Origin: Euryodendron excelsum
Taxonomy: Eukaryota > Streptophyta > Magnoliopsida > Ericales > Pentaphylacaceae
NCBI GenBank assembly: GCA_033060915.1
Contig: CM065393.1
Coordinates: 9,692,501-9,756,500 of the forward strand
Length of the DNA stretch: 64,000 nucleotides
Direction: 5' to 3'
Both the position numbers and the translations under genes were made by a program. Under the pieces are notes generated by a model that saw only the letters and a program-made list of their open reading frames with translations, searched no databases and had not been told where the DNA came from. Of this stretch, positions 46,691-59,307 are shown in pieces. Every line of letters starts with the position of its first letter. Positions within the stretch are counted from its first letter, which is position 1.

Positions 46691-49600
46691 CATTTCAAGT
46701 GTTGTGTACTCGCAAGTGACTATTTTCTTAGCTCTTGTGGCTATTTGATCAAGAGTTCATTAATTATTTATTCATTTTATTATCTCTATTTGCGAGATGA
46801 GCTGGATAAGTCGATCTTTATTTTATAATATAATATTAATATGAAAGGTCATGTTTATTTTGTAAGATGAGACAATGGGAGAAGGAAGGTTAAATTTTGG
46901 GAATACAAATCTAGCTAAGGATTGTTTTCTAATACAGCCTTCAATCTCGAACCCAAAGATTGTTTATCCTACCTCTTTGAGATTATTTAGTCTCTGTGTA
47001 TACGGGAATTAGAAAAGAAAAAAACTACTAATTGGATTGCTTACTTCAATTCATGTTGTGCGGCCAAATGTGAAATAGGGTCAAAGACGAAATTATTAGT
47101 CTAATCTCAAAACTTTATCCAGTGAAACAAACGTGATCCAAGGAGTAATAGGGTTAGTCAAGACTTAACCTTCTTAAGTGATGATCATAAAATTTTAAAA
47201 AATTGTCATTTTAAGAACCATTTAATGTACTTGTTTGGCACACAAAAAACATTAAATTAAACTCATAGTCATTTTCTTTTGGTGTTGAATTCCAATGGGG
47301 CTAGAAGTAGATTGCATAAATGCCAATGTCTACGTAAATTGAACAGAATGGGAGGCATGTTTTCACTGTTGGGATTAGTAGGCTATAGCTATTATTGCCA
47401 CTAGATACCCAATTTTATCCATATTGCAGCACACGCATGCTCCCTCCTGCACTGTTTCCTTCACTAATATATATAATATCTAAAGTCTAGATGCATGCAA
47501 CTTGATTCAAGCTAGTTAATTAGGTCAATCCATTCACTTAATTCTAATCGCCTCTAACCCAAAAACAGAGTAGAATACGCATGCAAAACCAGTTTAAGCT
47601 TAAAATCAACATAGGATACGTGTTCGGTTGTAATTAACATTTAATATATTTATTGACTTACCCGAATTCTATTCTCATTTGGATATAGCTATTTTTACCA
47701 ACTTTTAGTAATTTGAATGCCTAAAATGTCATAAATGGAATTAACCTTAACATGGCTTAAAAATACTAGCCAAAAATAAAAATACCTACTAGCCTAGGAT
47801 GCCGTTGGATATGTATCAAGATCATTCATCAGCCATGAACCAAGGCAAGTGATTTCTTTTCTTTCTGTTTTTTTATTTTATTATTTGTTAATGATGTGCC
47901 CAGATTTCTCGGAGCACCAGACAAATTTTCAATGGCAAGGTATGTAGTACCAATTATTATCATTAAATTTTAAACATTAGGGAATGAGACCTACCAAATA
48001 CATGAAAGAAAAAAATTATTATAAAAGTAATATCATAAAAACAAGAATGATACCTGTCCACTAAATTTTTTTTTTTTTCCAAAGGACCCAACTAATTCTC
48101 AATCACAAGTAGTCCCTTGTCCCATATGTACCAAGATAACTACATACATACCAAGTAGTTAATGGGGATAAATCCTCTATCTAAGGTGGCCCCAAGGGGG
48201 GATGACTTGAACTGAAGTTAATTTCTCTTATTCTTGAGACATATTTAGGCCATCCCCTCTAGGCCCCCGGTATAAAGAGATATCTCTCGCTAATGAAAGG
48301 CACAAATTAACCAATTTAATAAGTTAAAATGACAAGTCAGCTAGGCAGATAATATCCGAAACAGCCAGACCAAATATCAATTGGGGCAGTTTAAAGTACT
48401 TTTGGTGGAACTTTTTAAGAGTTGGTCCAGTAACCAAGGTTTGGCTAGGGTTTTGTTCTCTTTAATATTTTAAATACAAAACTTTTTATGTACTATTAAT
48501 TTTTTAAAGTTATTTTTAAGATTTTTGATCTAGTAATTATTTAATTTATGTAAGATGAAAAAATTATACAAGTTTAAAATTAATTAAAATACGTACAAAT
48601 TGACCTAAAAAAATAAAAAGAAAAACTGACGATGGTCAGACACTAACTCGGACAACGTTTTTGCTGTGTAATTTTCAAATTGCACCTACAACCACAACTG
48701 CTTAATTTCAGGCCGGCAGGTAGCTACCGCTTTCACAAACAACAAACATCTGCATACTCTTCTACTCCTTCTGCTCATCATCATCGAGACTTTATACATA
48801 TATATATATATATATGTATATTATCACACCTAATTCTTCAGGTTCTACTTCCAATTTTCTCCCCCTAATGATTTCTGCTAATTATATTCTGACGTTTGCG
48901 TGGGCGTTGAGAATGCGCCCGCACACTTGCGTGCATTATTGTACATTGTTTATTACCAAATCAATTATTTCACGCCTTCTTGTATTTTTATCCACTAGTC
49001 CTACACATACTCGTAGTATTCAGGTTGAGTTTCGCTACTGTCGAGTATTGTACAGTTATGAACTGTCATCCTATTTTCTGCCTTATTTTTTATTTTTTAT
49101 TTTATTTTATTTTTACAAATCAATATCTATCACCATATTTAAAATGGTATTGGGTTTTCTTTACAAATAATAATTTCACATTCCAACAAAATGCTAAATT
49201 GCATGATGTTAACGGTACATGACCGTATGAATCATGACTTCAACAAAGCTTTGTTCTGATCCTTGCTCAAAATCCCTACAATGGAAGTGGGGTGGATGGG
49301 ATCAAAATTTGCCCCACTTACCCCAAATGTTTGAGATTGTTAATGTATGAATAAACTAGCAACTAAATGACATCAACCATGACTTAATTGGGTTTAAATA
49401 TATTATACAAATGTGAAGTCATGAACCAATAATAGTAATTGTATATGTCATACATTTGACTTGACTAATTAAATATAACTCAGTGTAGGCCTGCTGAGCT
49501 AGCATCAGTTTCTTTTTTTTTTTTACAATGATGGTATGTATTTTACTTACAAATTTTGATACCCAGCAGCATTATTTGTGTTTTTTCGTTGGTACAGTAG

Positions 49601-50250
49601 TATTTCTCTTATTTGTTTTCTTTTAATTTACGTGGAAAAATGAAATTATAAGATGCAAAAGCTAAGGGGAATAGGTAATGTAATTATGAGAATTGGATCT
49701 GGCTTTAGAGAGGATCTAGCCTAATCTCAATTTGAATCCGATTTAAGCATATCCAATTTTTAATCAAAATTTGAAGGACCTTGCATAGTATATAACGATG
49801 GAGTTTAATGTCAATTGCTAACACTCATATGGTTTAGTAGCATCTGGTTAGTTACTGTAGTATCTCAGTTATTAAGGACTTGAGTTCGACTCTTTTAGAG
49901 AGATAACTCGTCAAATGCTATATTTCAAATCCAAATTAAGAGAAAAATTGGTAAAGAAAAGTTAGGGTTTTGGATATATTAACTCCTTTTTATACTATAT
50001 ACTATAAGTCCTTAGAATTTTCTCATAACATGTATTAAAAACAATACGTACATATTTAGTCAACTCAAATCTTGATAACATTAAATGTGCATGGATTCAA
50101 ATTCGACCAAGTAGTGCCTAAATATCTTATATCCCATTCAATGCAAATTGATGGATCTAAACTGCTATCTATAATGTTTTGTTACTAATTTGTGAAAACA
50201 TCAATGATATTTTTTCTACGACAATGGGGAGGCAGAGGAGGAAAGGATCA
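46691..50250. other. Long gene-free AT-rich region
   Basis: No domain in any frame. An AT run at ~48798-48815 and several A/T homopolymers are present. At 49882-49892 GAGTTCGACTC resembles a Pol III B-box, but no matching A-box precedes it. Confidence 0.5.
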
Positions 50251-50252
50251 TG

Positions 50253-50405
50253 TTGTGTTTGGAACTAAATTTATCAAGATAAAAGCAAAGAAAAAGAAAA
50301 AAAGTAAGAGAAAAAAAAATAAAAATCATTTTTCATTTTGTTATTTTTTCCCTCTCTTTTTTTTTTTTTTCTTTTTCATCACCAAATTCTTGATACAAAC
50401 ACAGC
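50253..50405. repeat. Small fold-back element (possible MITE)
   Basis: Left arm GTGTTTGGAACTAAATTTAT with CAAGAT after it; right arm reverse-complemented GTGTTTGTATCAAGAATTTG. The interior is purine-rich on the left and pyrimidine-rich on the right, so the whole could pair. Confidence 0.5.
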
Positions 50406-51130
50406 GAGGGTATGAATCTAATATCTTGGCAGTTAGCAGTTGGCAATTGGCACCACCTGGTAATCAAATGGCAACTCAGTGTAAGATGATCCTCTATAAA
50501 CTCGAAATCTAAACACAGCTTTATCCTTGTATGCAGAGAAATTATTTACATGTTCCGAACATGTGATGCCAAAGTTGCAATATTGAAACAACCAGCTTAC
50601 CACCTAGCCAGTACTCATATGCACCTAATAATTTGGGTTTGTCATATTTTTATTAGATCATATTCAAGTTGAATTTAAGCCTTAATTTAACTGATTGACA
50701 GGATAATGGATTGTTGCATCATCTTATTTGCAACTGCCGTAACCTAGAGAGATGCTTATCATTAAATTGAATTTTGATTAAATTATTAATTTTTTACTTA
50801 AGTAAATTATAAAATTTCGTTTATTCCATATATAGTAGATATGTTCAATCCCCCATCACCAATTAACATTTATTATCTCCTTCAAAATTTGTTGAAATAA
50901 TGTCATAGTGCAAAGAATGACTAAACGAATTTACACCTGGCATATAATTTATAATCCATTGACCTTTAATAACTCTGTACAATCTATTTCAGCTACCGTG
51001 GACTTTGAAATACCACTCAACGTACAAGATGATGGGAGCACCACTAACTTATTTCCGATTAAACAAAAAGAAGAAGAAGAAGAATAAGAAGATAGGAGTA
51101 CCATCAACAAGGTAAGACCTTTTGAATTGT

Positions 51131-51265
51131 CACAAACGAGGGTAAGACGTTGCCCATATTAAAAATATAAAGTATGTTTGACAGAGTTTTTAAACTTTTC
51201 ACAAAGCAGGTGAGACATTGCCCAAATTAGAAATATAAAGCTGTGTTTGACACAGTTTTAGAAAT
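51131..51265. repeat. 68-bp tandem duplication
   Basis: The segment with GTAAGACGTTGCCCATATTA and a following TATGTTTGACAGAGTTTT recurs 68 bases on as GTGAGACATTGCCCAAATTA and CTGTGTTTGACACAGTTTT. The copies are moderately diverged. Confidence 0.75.
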
Positions 51266-52185
51266 ATTTTTTTTAAAGAGTTGTAGAAAATGGAAAACAA
51301 GAACAAAAATTAGTTTGCTTTCAAAAAATTAAATTAAAAATAGTTAACTTTCGTGAAATACCAAAATATTTTATTTTGTTCTCTGTGTCTTTTTCCACAA
51401 AAAATAACTGAAAATATAAAGTTCACAAAATGTTTTATAATTTTCAAAAATATAGTAATGAAAATAATTTTTTTTTATAACTACACAAAATAGAACTTGT
51501 TGGTCATGTTTGTTTGGCAGTATTCGGACTAGGTCAAACTTGACTAATAATCCCATGGAGTTCCGCATTTAGTTGCAAAAAAATGATTGAACTAATAGTC
51601 CTAAACGGATTACTTATCCTACATATATGAAATTATTTAGTCCTAGGGGAGGAGGTGGGATAGATAGTCCTGTGACAAATATATTTGTGGGCAAGGCATG
51701 TTATATATTATATGCTTCTATTATAATTATATATATATATGCTAATTTATTTATAAACTGTTAATATGTTAACACTATATTTTATTTTTTTATTATATAT
51801 ATATATGTATGTTAATATTATGATGATATGTACTAATATATTAATATTATATTTATTATATAACATGTATCTTATATATTTATATTATAATTATACATAA
51901 TTAGTATATTATACATGTTGAAATATTAACACAATGGTATATATTAGTAATATAGTGTTGATAAATTATATATTTAATCATATTTCATTCAAATTAGTGA
52001 TGGGCAACGCACTTATTTTTTATCTTTATCTTAGTCTAACAAAATAAACAAGCATGAGATAAGGTTAATCATCAGTTTTGTCCCATATGAAACAAACTTG
52101 GGATCGAATGAAATATATGGAGTTATTATTCCAAGGACAATGACACTTTGTCCGGGGCTTCTTATCTTGTCCGCGAAGCAAACAA
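51266..52185. other. AT-rich region, possible fold-back element
   Basis: Includes very AT-rich DNA (51720-51970) with TATATATA and TAATATTA palindromic words. Flanks at ~51505-51550 (GTTTGTTTGGCAG, TGACTAATAATCCCAT) and ~52030-52095 in inverse (GTTTGTTTCATATGGGAC) are loosely inverted, suggesting a degraded MITE. Confidence 0.35.
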
Positions 52186-52722
52186 GGTCATTAGGTTTTA
52201 GGATTGAAAATTCACGAACAAAAGATTTTTGGGTGTAATTTCACCACTTGATAGGTGTATCAATATGTGGATATGAGTTATGGCGAGTTGAAGCAACGTC
52301 AAAGTTGAAAAACAACATTTTGGGCAAAATAGGCCAAGGCGTTGGAACGGGTCCCAAACCATTCTAACGGTTCACGATTATTCAAAAAAAGCAGGAGGGG
52401 TGTTCCAACGCACCAGTAGGGTGTTGGAACTCACGATACAGTTTTGGAAATTTTGCTTCTCTACTTCGAATCAACTTGATATTTCAATACCAACTAGGGT
52501 TCTCTTCATCTGAAACTCTATTTGACACTTTACGAGTATATAAAGCATGTGAACACTTCAAATTGTGACATATTTCTTGGAATCAATTCAGCTTATTCAT
52601 AGAGCTTGAGAGTAGTGCTTTCATACATATAGGGGTGTTGATTCAATTGGTCATCTTCTACATTATAGATTGGAGGTTTAGTAAATTTCAAGGGTGCCGC
52701 TTGAAGCATTACACTGGAGAAC

Positions 52723-52730
52723 AGTGAATG
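52723..52730. repeat. 8-bp target duplication AGTGAATG (left)
   Basis: AGTGAATG immediately before the hAT element, identical to 53453-53460. Eight-base duplications are diagnostic of hAT-superfamily insertion. Confidence 0.93.
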
Positions 52731-53452
52731 CAGGGTTAGAGTCAAGATTTTATTTTGAATGGTGTCAACTTGAAACAAAAATATTTGTTTATTGATATAA
52801 TTGTTATACAAATACTATATTTTTAAAGTTTTTTTGCATAGTTTTTTAACTTCAAGTATGAGATATATAGTAGGATGCAAGACTAAATTTCTACATAAAA
52901 AAATAAAATCATTGCCTCAGCAAAAATATGGCTAAAAATAATTTATTATTTTTTTTGTAAGTACTCCAAATGTGTGTAACACTTTAAAAGGGTTCGAGCT
53001 CTATACAACCAACTTACTTAATTCTATAATGTTTATTTAACTACAAGTATAAACAAGTTATCCAAATGACAAAAAAATTATAGATTAATTATTTCTTATT
53101 ACATCAATCATCTATTAAAGTGGAAATTGGCGTTTTTTCATATAATCATTTTATGTGTATTTGATGTGACTTGTTAGATGGTGCACATTATAAATTTACA
53201 AACTGTTGATTTAAAAAACCACATACTATTCTTTTAATTAGGTTAGGATGCATATAAAAAAATGAATAGAATCTATAGTTTACTATACAAAAATTATATA
53301 TTTTTTGGATTAGAGATTTAGGTTAAAAATTGTGGGGGGTGACAATAAAATAATTTTTTACAAAAACCTCACATATTTACACTATATATAAGAAGATTGT
53401 AAAAAAGGCAGGGGTGCCATGGCACCCCAGTCCTATAAGTAGCTCTGCCCTG
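52731..53452. mobile_element. Non-autonomous hAT element, 722 bp
   Basis: Begins CAGGGTTAGAG and ends CTCTGCCCTG, giving imperfect terminal inverted repeats (CAGGG..AGAG type), and is bounded by perfect 8-base AGTGAATG duplications. It is too short for a transposase and has no coding frame, so it would need an enzyme in trans. Near the right end is an 18-base perfect palindrome GGGGTGCCATGGCACCCC (53411-53428). Confidence 0.92.
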
Positions 53453-53460
53453 AGTGAATG
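53453..53460. repeat. 8-bp target duplication AGTGAATG (right)
   Basis: Perfect copy of 52723-52730. Confidence 0.93.
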
Positions 53461-53700
53461 GTGGATTCTAGAAATATTGTTACTTCTATCGTAATTGTGG
53501 GATTAAGGAGTTGGGTTGTAAATGAGTCTTCTTAACTATTCATCGAATATAATGCTTAGTTGCGTTGAACTAAGTTTGGCCCTTTAGTTTTTCAGTTGAG
53601 GTTTTTCATATAAAATCGTGTGCCTTGTGTGTTTATTGACTGCTTTATGTCCATGCAATTTTAATATGTTAAATTAGTTAATTTAATTAAGTACACGCAA

Positions 53701-55217
53701 ATTTATGCTCCAATCATCTCACAACTTAATACCTCAAGTGCTGCTAGTATTATTTTTTTTATGTATAATGTTATACAAACAAAAAATTCATATAAAGTTT
53801 ATTACCAGAATAATGTGGTTGAATAAGAGTAATTCATTTAAAAATAAAATACCAATCATGATGGATCTTATTTATAAAAATACTACTGTCACATTATTCT
53901 GATAAAATTTTTTGTACGAATTTTTAAAAAAAATAATATTTTGTATACAACAATTTTTGGCAAAATAATTTACAACTAATCATATATTGTCCATGTAGCC
54001 AAGTTATAACTGTTCAGTGGTGTAAGAGAATTCAATATGCTGTGCAATAAGGTATTCATATAAAAAGAAAATTAAAAATAAATGCATAAATGCGGGAGTA
54101 AAAGGTGTTCAACACTCTTACAGAACCCTCTTAGCAGGGTACTAGGTGTTAATAGTTGTGGAACCCATTGGTATCTAATAATTTCCCATGTGGGAGAGAG
54201 AGGAAGTGGTCGTGTAGCCTAGGTCTTAGAGGTATGTTGATGTGTTTAATGAAGCGATCAATCATGGAGTTATGGGTTGAAACACTTTATTTTTTAAGTC
54301 CTCTTTTGGATCAGCAAACTGTTACAAATGGCCCACACATGTGCCCTCCCCTAAATATAGTTTGTTTATTATTTAAATATTGAGCAATTAATAGTATTTT
54401 GAGAGCACATGCATCCATTGCTGTTTGCTAGTATTGCTACGAATTCTCCTTCCTATTTTCAAAAAGTATCCTTTATAGTGTAAGTACAACGTAAAAACAA
54501 GTAAGAATTATGACAGGCTTTTTTATTTTCGTATAAATTCTATACAAACAAGATATTGAAATTAAAAAGTGATGATATCTCATTTCTAATTCATTATTTT
54601 TTTTAAATGAGTGTGAGTGCATCTAAATGCGAAATAAATTCAGAGTTATGAAAATGGATACTTCATAAGAACGTATTAAATCAATGCCCATTTGGTCATC
54701 CCAGAACTGTAAATTGACCTATTTTAAACTGACTCATTTATGAATTAGATAATTCACGAGTTCAGTGGTAGAAATAAATCAACTAAAAAGATGTTTATTT
54801 TATATGAAAATTTAAGTTTAGACAATTCTTTTGAACACATATTTATCTAATTAAAAATTGAGAATAAACTATTTTCCTGGGTGCCTATGCAAATTATAAA
54901 TTAACTCATTACAAATTGATAAAATTTGAATTAGTCAAACTCCAAATGTAATAATTTCATTCTCATAATCAAATAGACTTCCTTAAAATTGAATTTTGAA
55001 AGAAAGTTAAATAGATGCGATAATATTTTTCATGAATATTTATTAGGTAATTACGAAATTCATAGTCTCTCTGTCATGTGATTCGGTCCCATGTTTGGAA
55101 ATGACTAGACGTAGGTCTAATTACCAAAAAGAAATATCACATTTGCAATTCAAACCAGCATTTATATGGTCTAAAATGAGATAAATTATTCAGTACTCCT
55201 GAAGCACCACGTGTTCT
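53701..55217. other. Gene-free AT-rich DNA
   Basis: No conserved coding motif or repeat boundary. Confidence 0.45.
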
Positions 55218-55860
55218 TGTTGATAAAAATTTATACTAAAAGACATGTTTTGTGTAATGATTTTAGTATTTATTAATAAATTAGTTATTCTATTTTAATG
55301 AAAATCTATTTGAGTATTGTTTGTTTTGCATTATTTATTTAATGATTATGTATGTGTATCTCTTATTCTATATTGTAGATAATTTGGTGTGTAGAGTACG
55401 GCTTACATACAGAAGATCAGATCATCGGTTCTTATGTAATATAAGTTTAACGTTCACAGTCTTAAATAAAATTGGACACATCATTAGTAGTACTATCGCA
55501 CAAGGTTTTAATAGGTCTGTCTTGACTATGGAAAGCAGTATAGTTCTAACTCTTTACACTAGTACACTTTGTGTGTATTAAACAGGATCATGTTGAGATA
55601 ATAATTTTTATATTGATTATATAAAACAATTAATATCTCATGATTATTATGAGTGCATATGCTCTTAATCTTAATATAATAACTAGACATGTGCATTTAA
55701 TGTTTATTGTTTTGATTCACGGAAGAGTAAAATTCTTTATGGGTCAATAAACTCAGTGAGTTAGACAAATACATTGCGTGTATAGTGAATATTAATTATT
55801 GATAGAATCCACATTCCGACATAAAAAAAAAGTTGATGATACCCGTTGAGAAAAAACAAT
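55218..55860 (+). mobile_element. Truncated LTR, same family as the solo LTR at 18016-19369
   Basis: Starts TGTTGATAAAAATTTATACT and follows the minus strand of 19369 downward for about 640 bases, including GTACGGCTTACATACAGAAG (versus ACACACAGAAG) and AAGGTTTTAATAGGTCTGTC. I judge it roughly 80% identical by eye. The 3' part containing the TATA box and leader is missing, so it could not act as a promoter. Confidence 0.85.
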
Positions 55861-56390
55861 TATTTCTAAGCTTCTTTGTTGCGGAAAAAAATGGCAATCC
55901 ATAATAATGAAGGATTTAACAATCTCCTATTTAATATTTTGATTATTGTTTTTAAATAAGGACTTTAACTCTCAAGCCAACAAATCAAGAATTTAAATTT
56001 GAAAAATAATACTAGACCAAAAAAAAAGGAAAAAACTTGTGAGCCCGTGAACCCAAGCTCTTCCGTGAGCTTGTGACCCCTCCCCCAACAACGGCTCTTT
56101 CCTTTTCAAATTCAATTTGAATTTTTTTTTAAATACCCCCCACCCATACTCGTAACATCTCCTTTTCAAATTTATTTTTCTTAAGCACTTTTATTAATTT
56201 TATAAATGTAATTGCATAAATAATTTATCTTAGTAATTATTATTAATTATATAACAAGTGTAAGTGTAAAGTTTTTTTACATAAGTTCAAAGTAACTAAA
56301 TATATATAAGGTTACAAATATATTTCTAATTCATAAAATCATAGTGTATAATTTATTATAACTAAATTTATGAGTTTTAAAAACATAATG
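55861..56390. other. AT-rich intergenic DNA
   Basis: Poly-A/T runs and no coding motif. Confidence 0.4.
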
Positions 56391-56394
56391 CTAC

Positions 56395-56640
56395 AAAAAA
56401 AAAGGGCCAAAGAGGCCTGGCCCAAAGACCTGTTCAAAAAGCCCGTCAAAACTCGAAGCCCAATCCCACGGCTCGAAGGCCAAGCCTGTCCTTAGGGTTG
56501 TGGGCTGGGCTGGGGCCTTTCCTTTCACATTTTGGGGCGACTCGACCCAGCCCAAAAAATGGCGGGAATCTACAAGCCTGACCCAAACCCGGTGGGCCAT
56601 GACCCGAGTCGAGTTGGGCCGACCCAATTAACATCCTTAG
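56395..56640. repeat. GC-rich block with GGGCC/GGCCC words
   Basis: Dense repeats of GGCCC, GGGC, TGGGCTGGGCTGG and CCGACCC in about 245 bases of otherwise AT-rich DNA. Resembles GC-rich ends of small dispersed elements, like 35527-35566. Overlapping frames reflect base composition. Confidence 0.45.
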
Positions 56641-57635
56641 CTAGGTTGAATTAAAATAACCAGCAATCAAGGACTAACTAAAGTCTGTCTGGGCCCACAC
56701 GCAAACAATTGTATCCATATTTTTGGGCGATTATTAGCTACCCAATTGTTGCTTTTAGTTAACCACGATTAGGATAGATGGTTGAGAAATTATACAGTTC
56801 TCTTGTAGCATCGCATGATCTTACTCCTCCACTTACACGAGGTGGCTATGTAATCCCACCTAATAGGTAAATGACCCTATCATTATGTGAATGGAGGAGC
56901 AAATATGGCGCGAATAATTTTTCCTTATTTTTAGGTGTATTATATCCCCGCTACCCTTGTATTTTTTTACTCTCCCTATAGCGATTGGTCTCATGTTGTA
57001 ATACTTCAATTTTAATCCCAGTGCCCTACAATTTAAACTTTGCCTGTTAATAACAGCCATAATTTTATGGTCTGCATGTGTGTGACAATAGCTACTGTTA
57101 TCTCGGATCATTAAATCAAGAGACTTCAAATTCAAAATAAGTTAATTTTGATATTTGACCTCCAATTTCAAAATTCATAATTATTTATCTCTTGTTTAAG
57201 AATTATTTAAAAGGCCTTGTTTATATTCATATCTCTTTTTCACAAACCAATGTGGAATAATATTAGATCAAACATGGCGTTGTTACAATTACACATACTT
57301 GGTGATGACTCAGTAAATTTGTATGATCTTTTTCAGGCCAAAGTGAATTAATCTGGGGGGATAGAAAGCATCTCTGAGTTAGGAACACCGATGTGGTGCC
57401 TGCCAAAAATACTCTGATGTCAAAATTAGGTAATGAACTTAGAGGAATATGGGCAGAATATTAGTTGGGAATCCTGTACCTCGGAAATAGGTGAAGACCT
57501 CTTTATGTACCAGTGTGGATAGAAGTGATTCTTGGGTGACGGCTGCCCATTTGGTGGGCGTAATCGTGCCCCCATGTCGCATCCTTTAAGGGCGTAGTTG
57601 TGCCCCCAATGAGGTGGTGGATACTGATTTGCAGG
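56641..57635. other. Gene-free region next to the gypsy relic
   Basis: No host gene. The last part (57420-57635, including CGTAATCGTGCCCCCATGTC and a similar GCGTAGTTGTGCCCCCAATG) may belong to the 3' end of the gypsy relic. Confidence 0.4.
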
Positions 57636-57639
57636 CATG

Positions 57640-59035
57640 GATCTCAAGACATGCCATCGAGGTGCCTCGTATCATGCTCAAGGTGGCGTGTTGGTTATTT
57701 CTACCGGTCTTGTGAACCGAACAGGACTTCTTTTGGCCTCGTGAGCCTTTCACCTATCCGGTGTTCGTCCTCTGTGGATTGGTTAACATTTTTCAAGACC
57801 AACTCTACTATCTGGAAGTTTCTAGAATGCACATTGGTGTTGTAGTACTAGTACATTTTCTACTGATAAGAGGCCATTTTGACCGCAGCTTGTAGCCTTG
57901 TTTCCTCAAGCAAGTCGAGATTTATTGCCAGGGCCTCATTATTCATCCCTAGATCGTGGTTTCGGACCCTTAGACTAAGGAGACTAATCTTGACGGGGAT
58001 CACGACTTATGTACCAAATGTGAGCGTGAAAGGGGTCTGTTCAGTTGAAACTCTCTTTATGGTTCAGTAAGCCCACATTATGTTCAGGAGTTCGTCTGCC
58101 TAAAGGCCTTTGGCTTTCTCGAGCTTGGTTTTGATGATCTTGAGGAGGGATCGATTTGTCATTTCTACTTGTCCATTGGCCTAGGGATCTTCTGGTGAAG
58201 AGCAGTAATGGTTGATCTGCAAATCTGAACATAGTTGATTGAACTGCCTTCCTTCAAATTGTTTCACATTATTTGTAATTAATACCCTGGGAATTCTAAA
58301 GTAGCAAACGATATTCTTCCATAAGAAAGTCTTCATCTTCTGCTCAGTAATGGGGGGTAGAACTTCTGCTTTAGCCCATTTAGTGAAATAGTTAATGGCT
58401 ACCACCGCGAACTTGTTACCCCCTACCGAAGGGTAGTAGTCCCACGATGTCAATTCCTCACTAAGCGAAAGACTAGGGGCTCTGGATGGGGTTAGCTCTT
58501 GAGCGGGTTGTCTTGGGATGTTTGCGAACCTTTACCACTTGTCACATGTTTTCACAAAATTCTTAGAGTCTTTGCTTATGCTCGGCCAGTAGTATGCTGC
58601 TTGGAGTATCTTGTCGGCTAGCGAACGTCCTTCAAAGTGATTTTGGCAAATTTCTTCGTGGACTTCCCTCATTATGTAGTTTGCTTCTTCCTCTGTGGTA
58701 CACCTGAGTAGAGATAGGGTGTGTCCTCTTTTATAGATAACATTTTTTATTATTATGTACTAGCTTGCTCTAAATTTTATCCTTATTCTCTCCGTCTTAT
58801 CCTTTAGAAGGATTTCATTCTCCAGATACTCCGTGATAGGTTTAGCCCATGATGCTTCTTTCCCCACGTTGTTGACTTTTGGAGATTGGATGCTTGATAA
58901 ACCCAATATCTCCATGGGCACCTCAAGGTCTATCTTTTTGGACGAGGTGATTTTGGCTAGACGATCAGCTTCCTCGTTCTCCAATCTGGGGACTCTTTCT
59001 AACAACACCTTGGCAAACATGCTCTTGGCCATTTA
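57640..59035 (-). pseudogene. Ty3/gypsy (Tat-like) RNase H tail and integrase relic
   Basis: Minus strand. The frame 58760-59032 has VLLERVPRLENEEADRLAKI, the end of RNase H. Then a zinc-finger portion (EVHEEICQNHFEGRSLADK, AYYWPSI, where the final Cys of CDKC is Trp), then integrase core in 58181-58453 (GGNKFAVVAINYFTKWAKAE, RIPRVLITNNVKQF). Beyond, LPF..WAY, TPFTLTFGT, LLEETRLQA and LVLKNVNQ can be read between stops to ~57640. The gag, protease and RT parts and both LTRs were not found. Confidence 0.88.
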
Positions 59036-59241
59036 GCGGTACTCTTTCATCTTTTTGTCTTTTCCCTCATACTCTCTGTTGGCTTTATGAGGGCCAGCAA
59101 TCGACCTTTGACTCGATTGCATCTTATAGGGGACCCATATGAAGTACGTGACTGACCATCTCGTAGCACTTATATGGCGCAAACCCTCATGCCCACATGC
59201 CACTTAGTGCGGGGCTTTAAACTGTTAAGGTATACCAAAAT
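59036..59241. other. Short flank between gypsy relic and SINE-like copy 3
   Basis: No gene. Contains sequence continuing RNase H-side decay on the minus strand. Confidence 0.4.
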
Positions 59242-59307
59242 AAAGTTACAGCTTGGCTAACAGCAATTGCTTTTGGTGCAGTGGTAAGCGCTTGATCCTA
59301 AACCAAT
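59242..59307 (+). repeat. SINE-like copy 3, truncated by the copia insertion
   Basis: Starts like copy 1 (AAAGTT..., GGCTAACAGCAATTGCTTTT) with a perfect A-box TGGTGCAGTGG at 59274-59284. It stops in GATCCTAAACCAAT, exactly where the copia LTR begins; copy 1 continues with AACAATTGGTATCAGAG. The other half would lie beyond the window end. Confidence 0.6.

Larger units (their letters stand above)
52190..53700 (+). mobile_element. Fragment of an LTR, split by a hAT element
   Basis: Host part 52190-52722 plus 53461-53700. It shows an LTR-like promoter, TATATAAA at 52537-52544, a leader, and a 3' part (TTTTTCATATAAAATCGTG...) of the type found in plant copia LTRs. The stretch with GGCGTTGGAACGGG and TTCCAACGCACC precedes the TATA box. 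No partner LTR or coding sequence was found here. Confidence 0.5.

Noticed and set aside
48680..49222. Overlapping plus-strand frames of 62-118 residues
   Set aside because: Composition is that of AT-rich non-coding DNA and no motif is conserved.
49840..49900. tRNA gene or fourth SINE copy
   Set aside because: Only a B-box-like GAGTTCGACTC is present; no A-box, no cloverleaf that I can draw.
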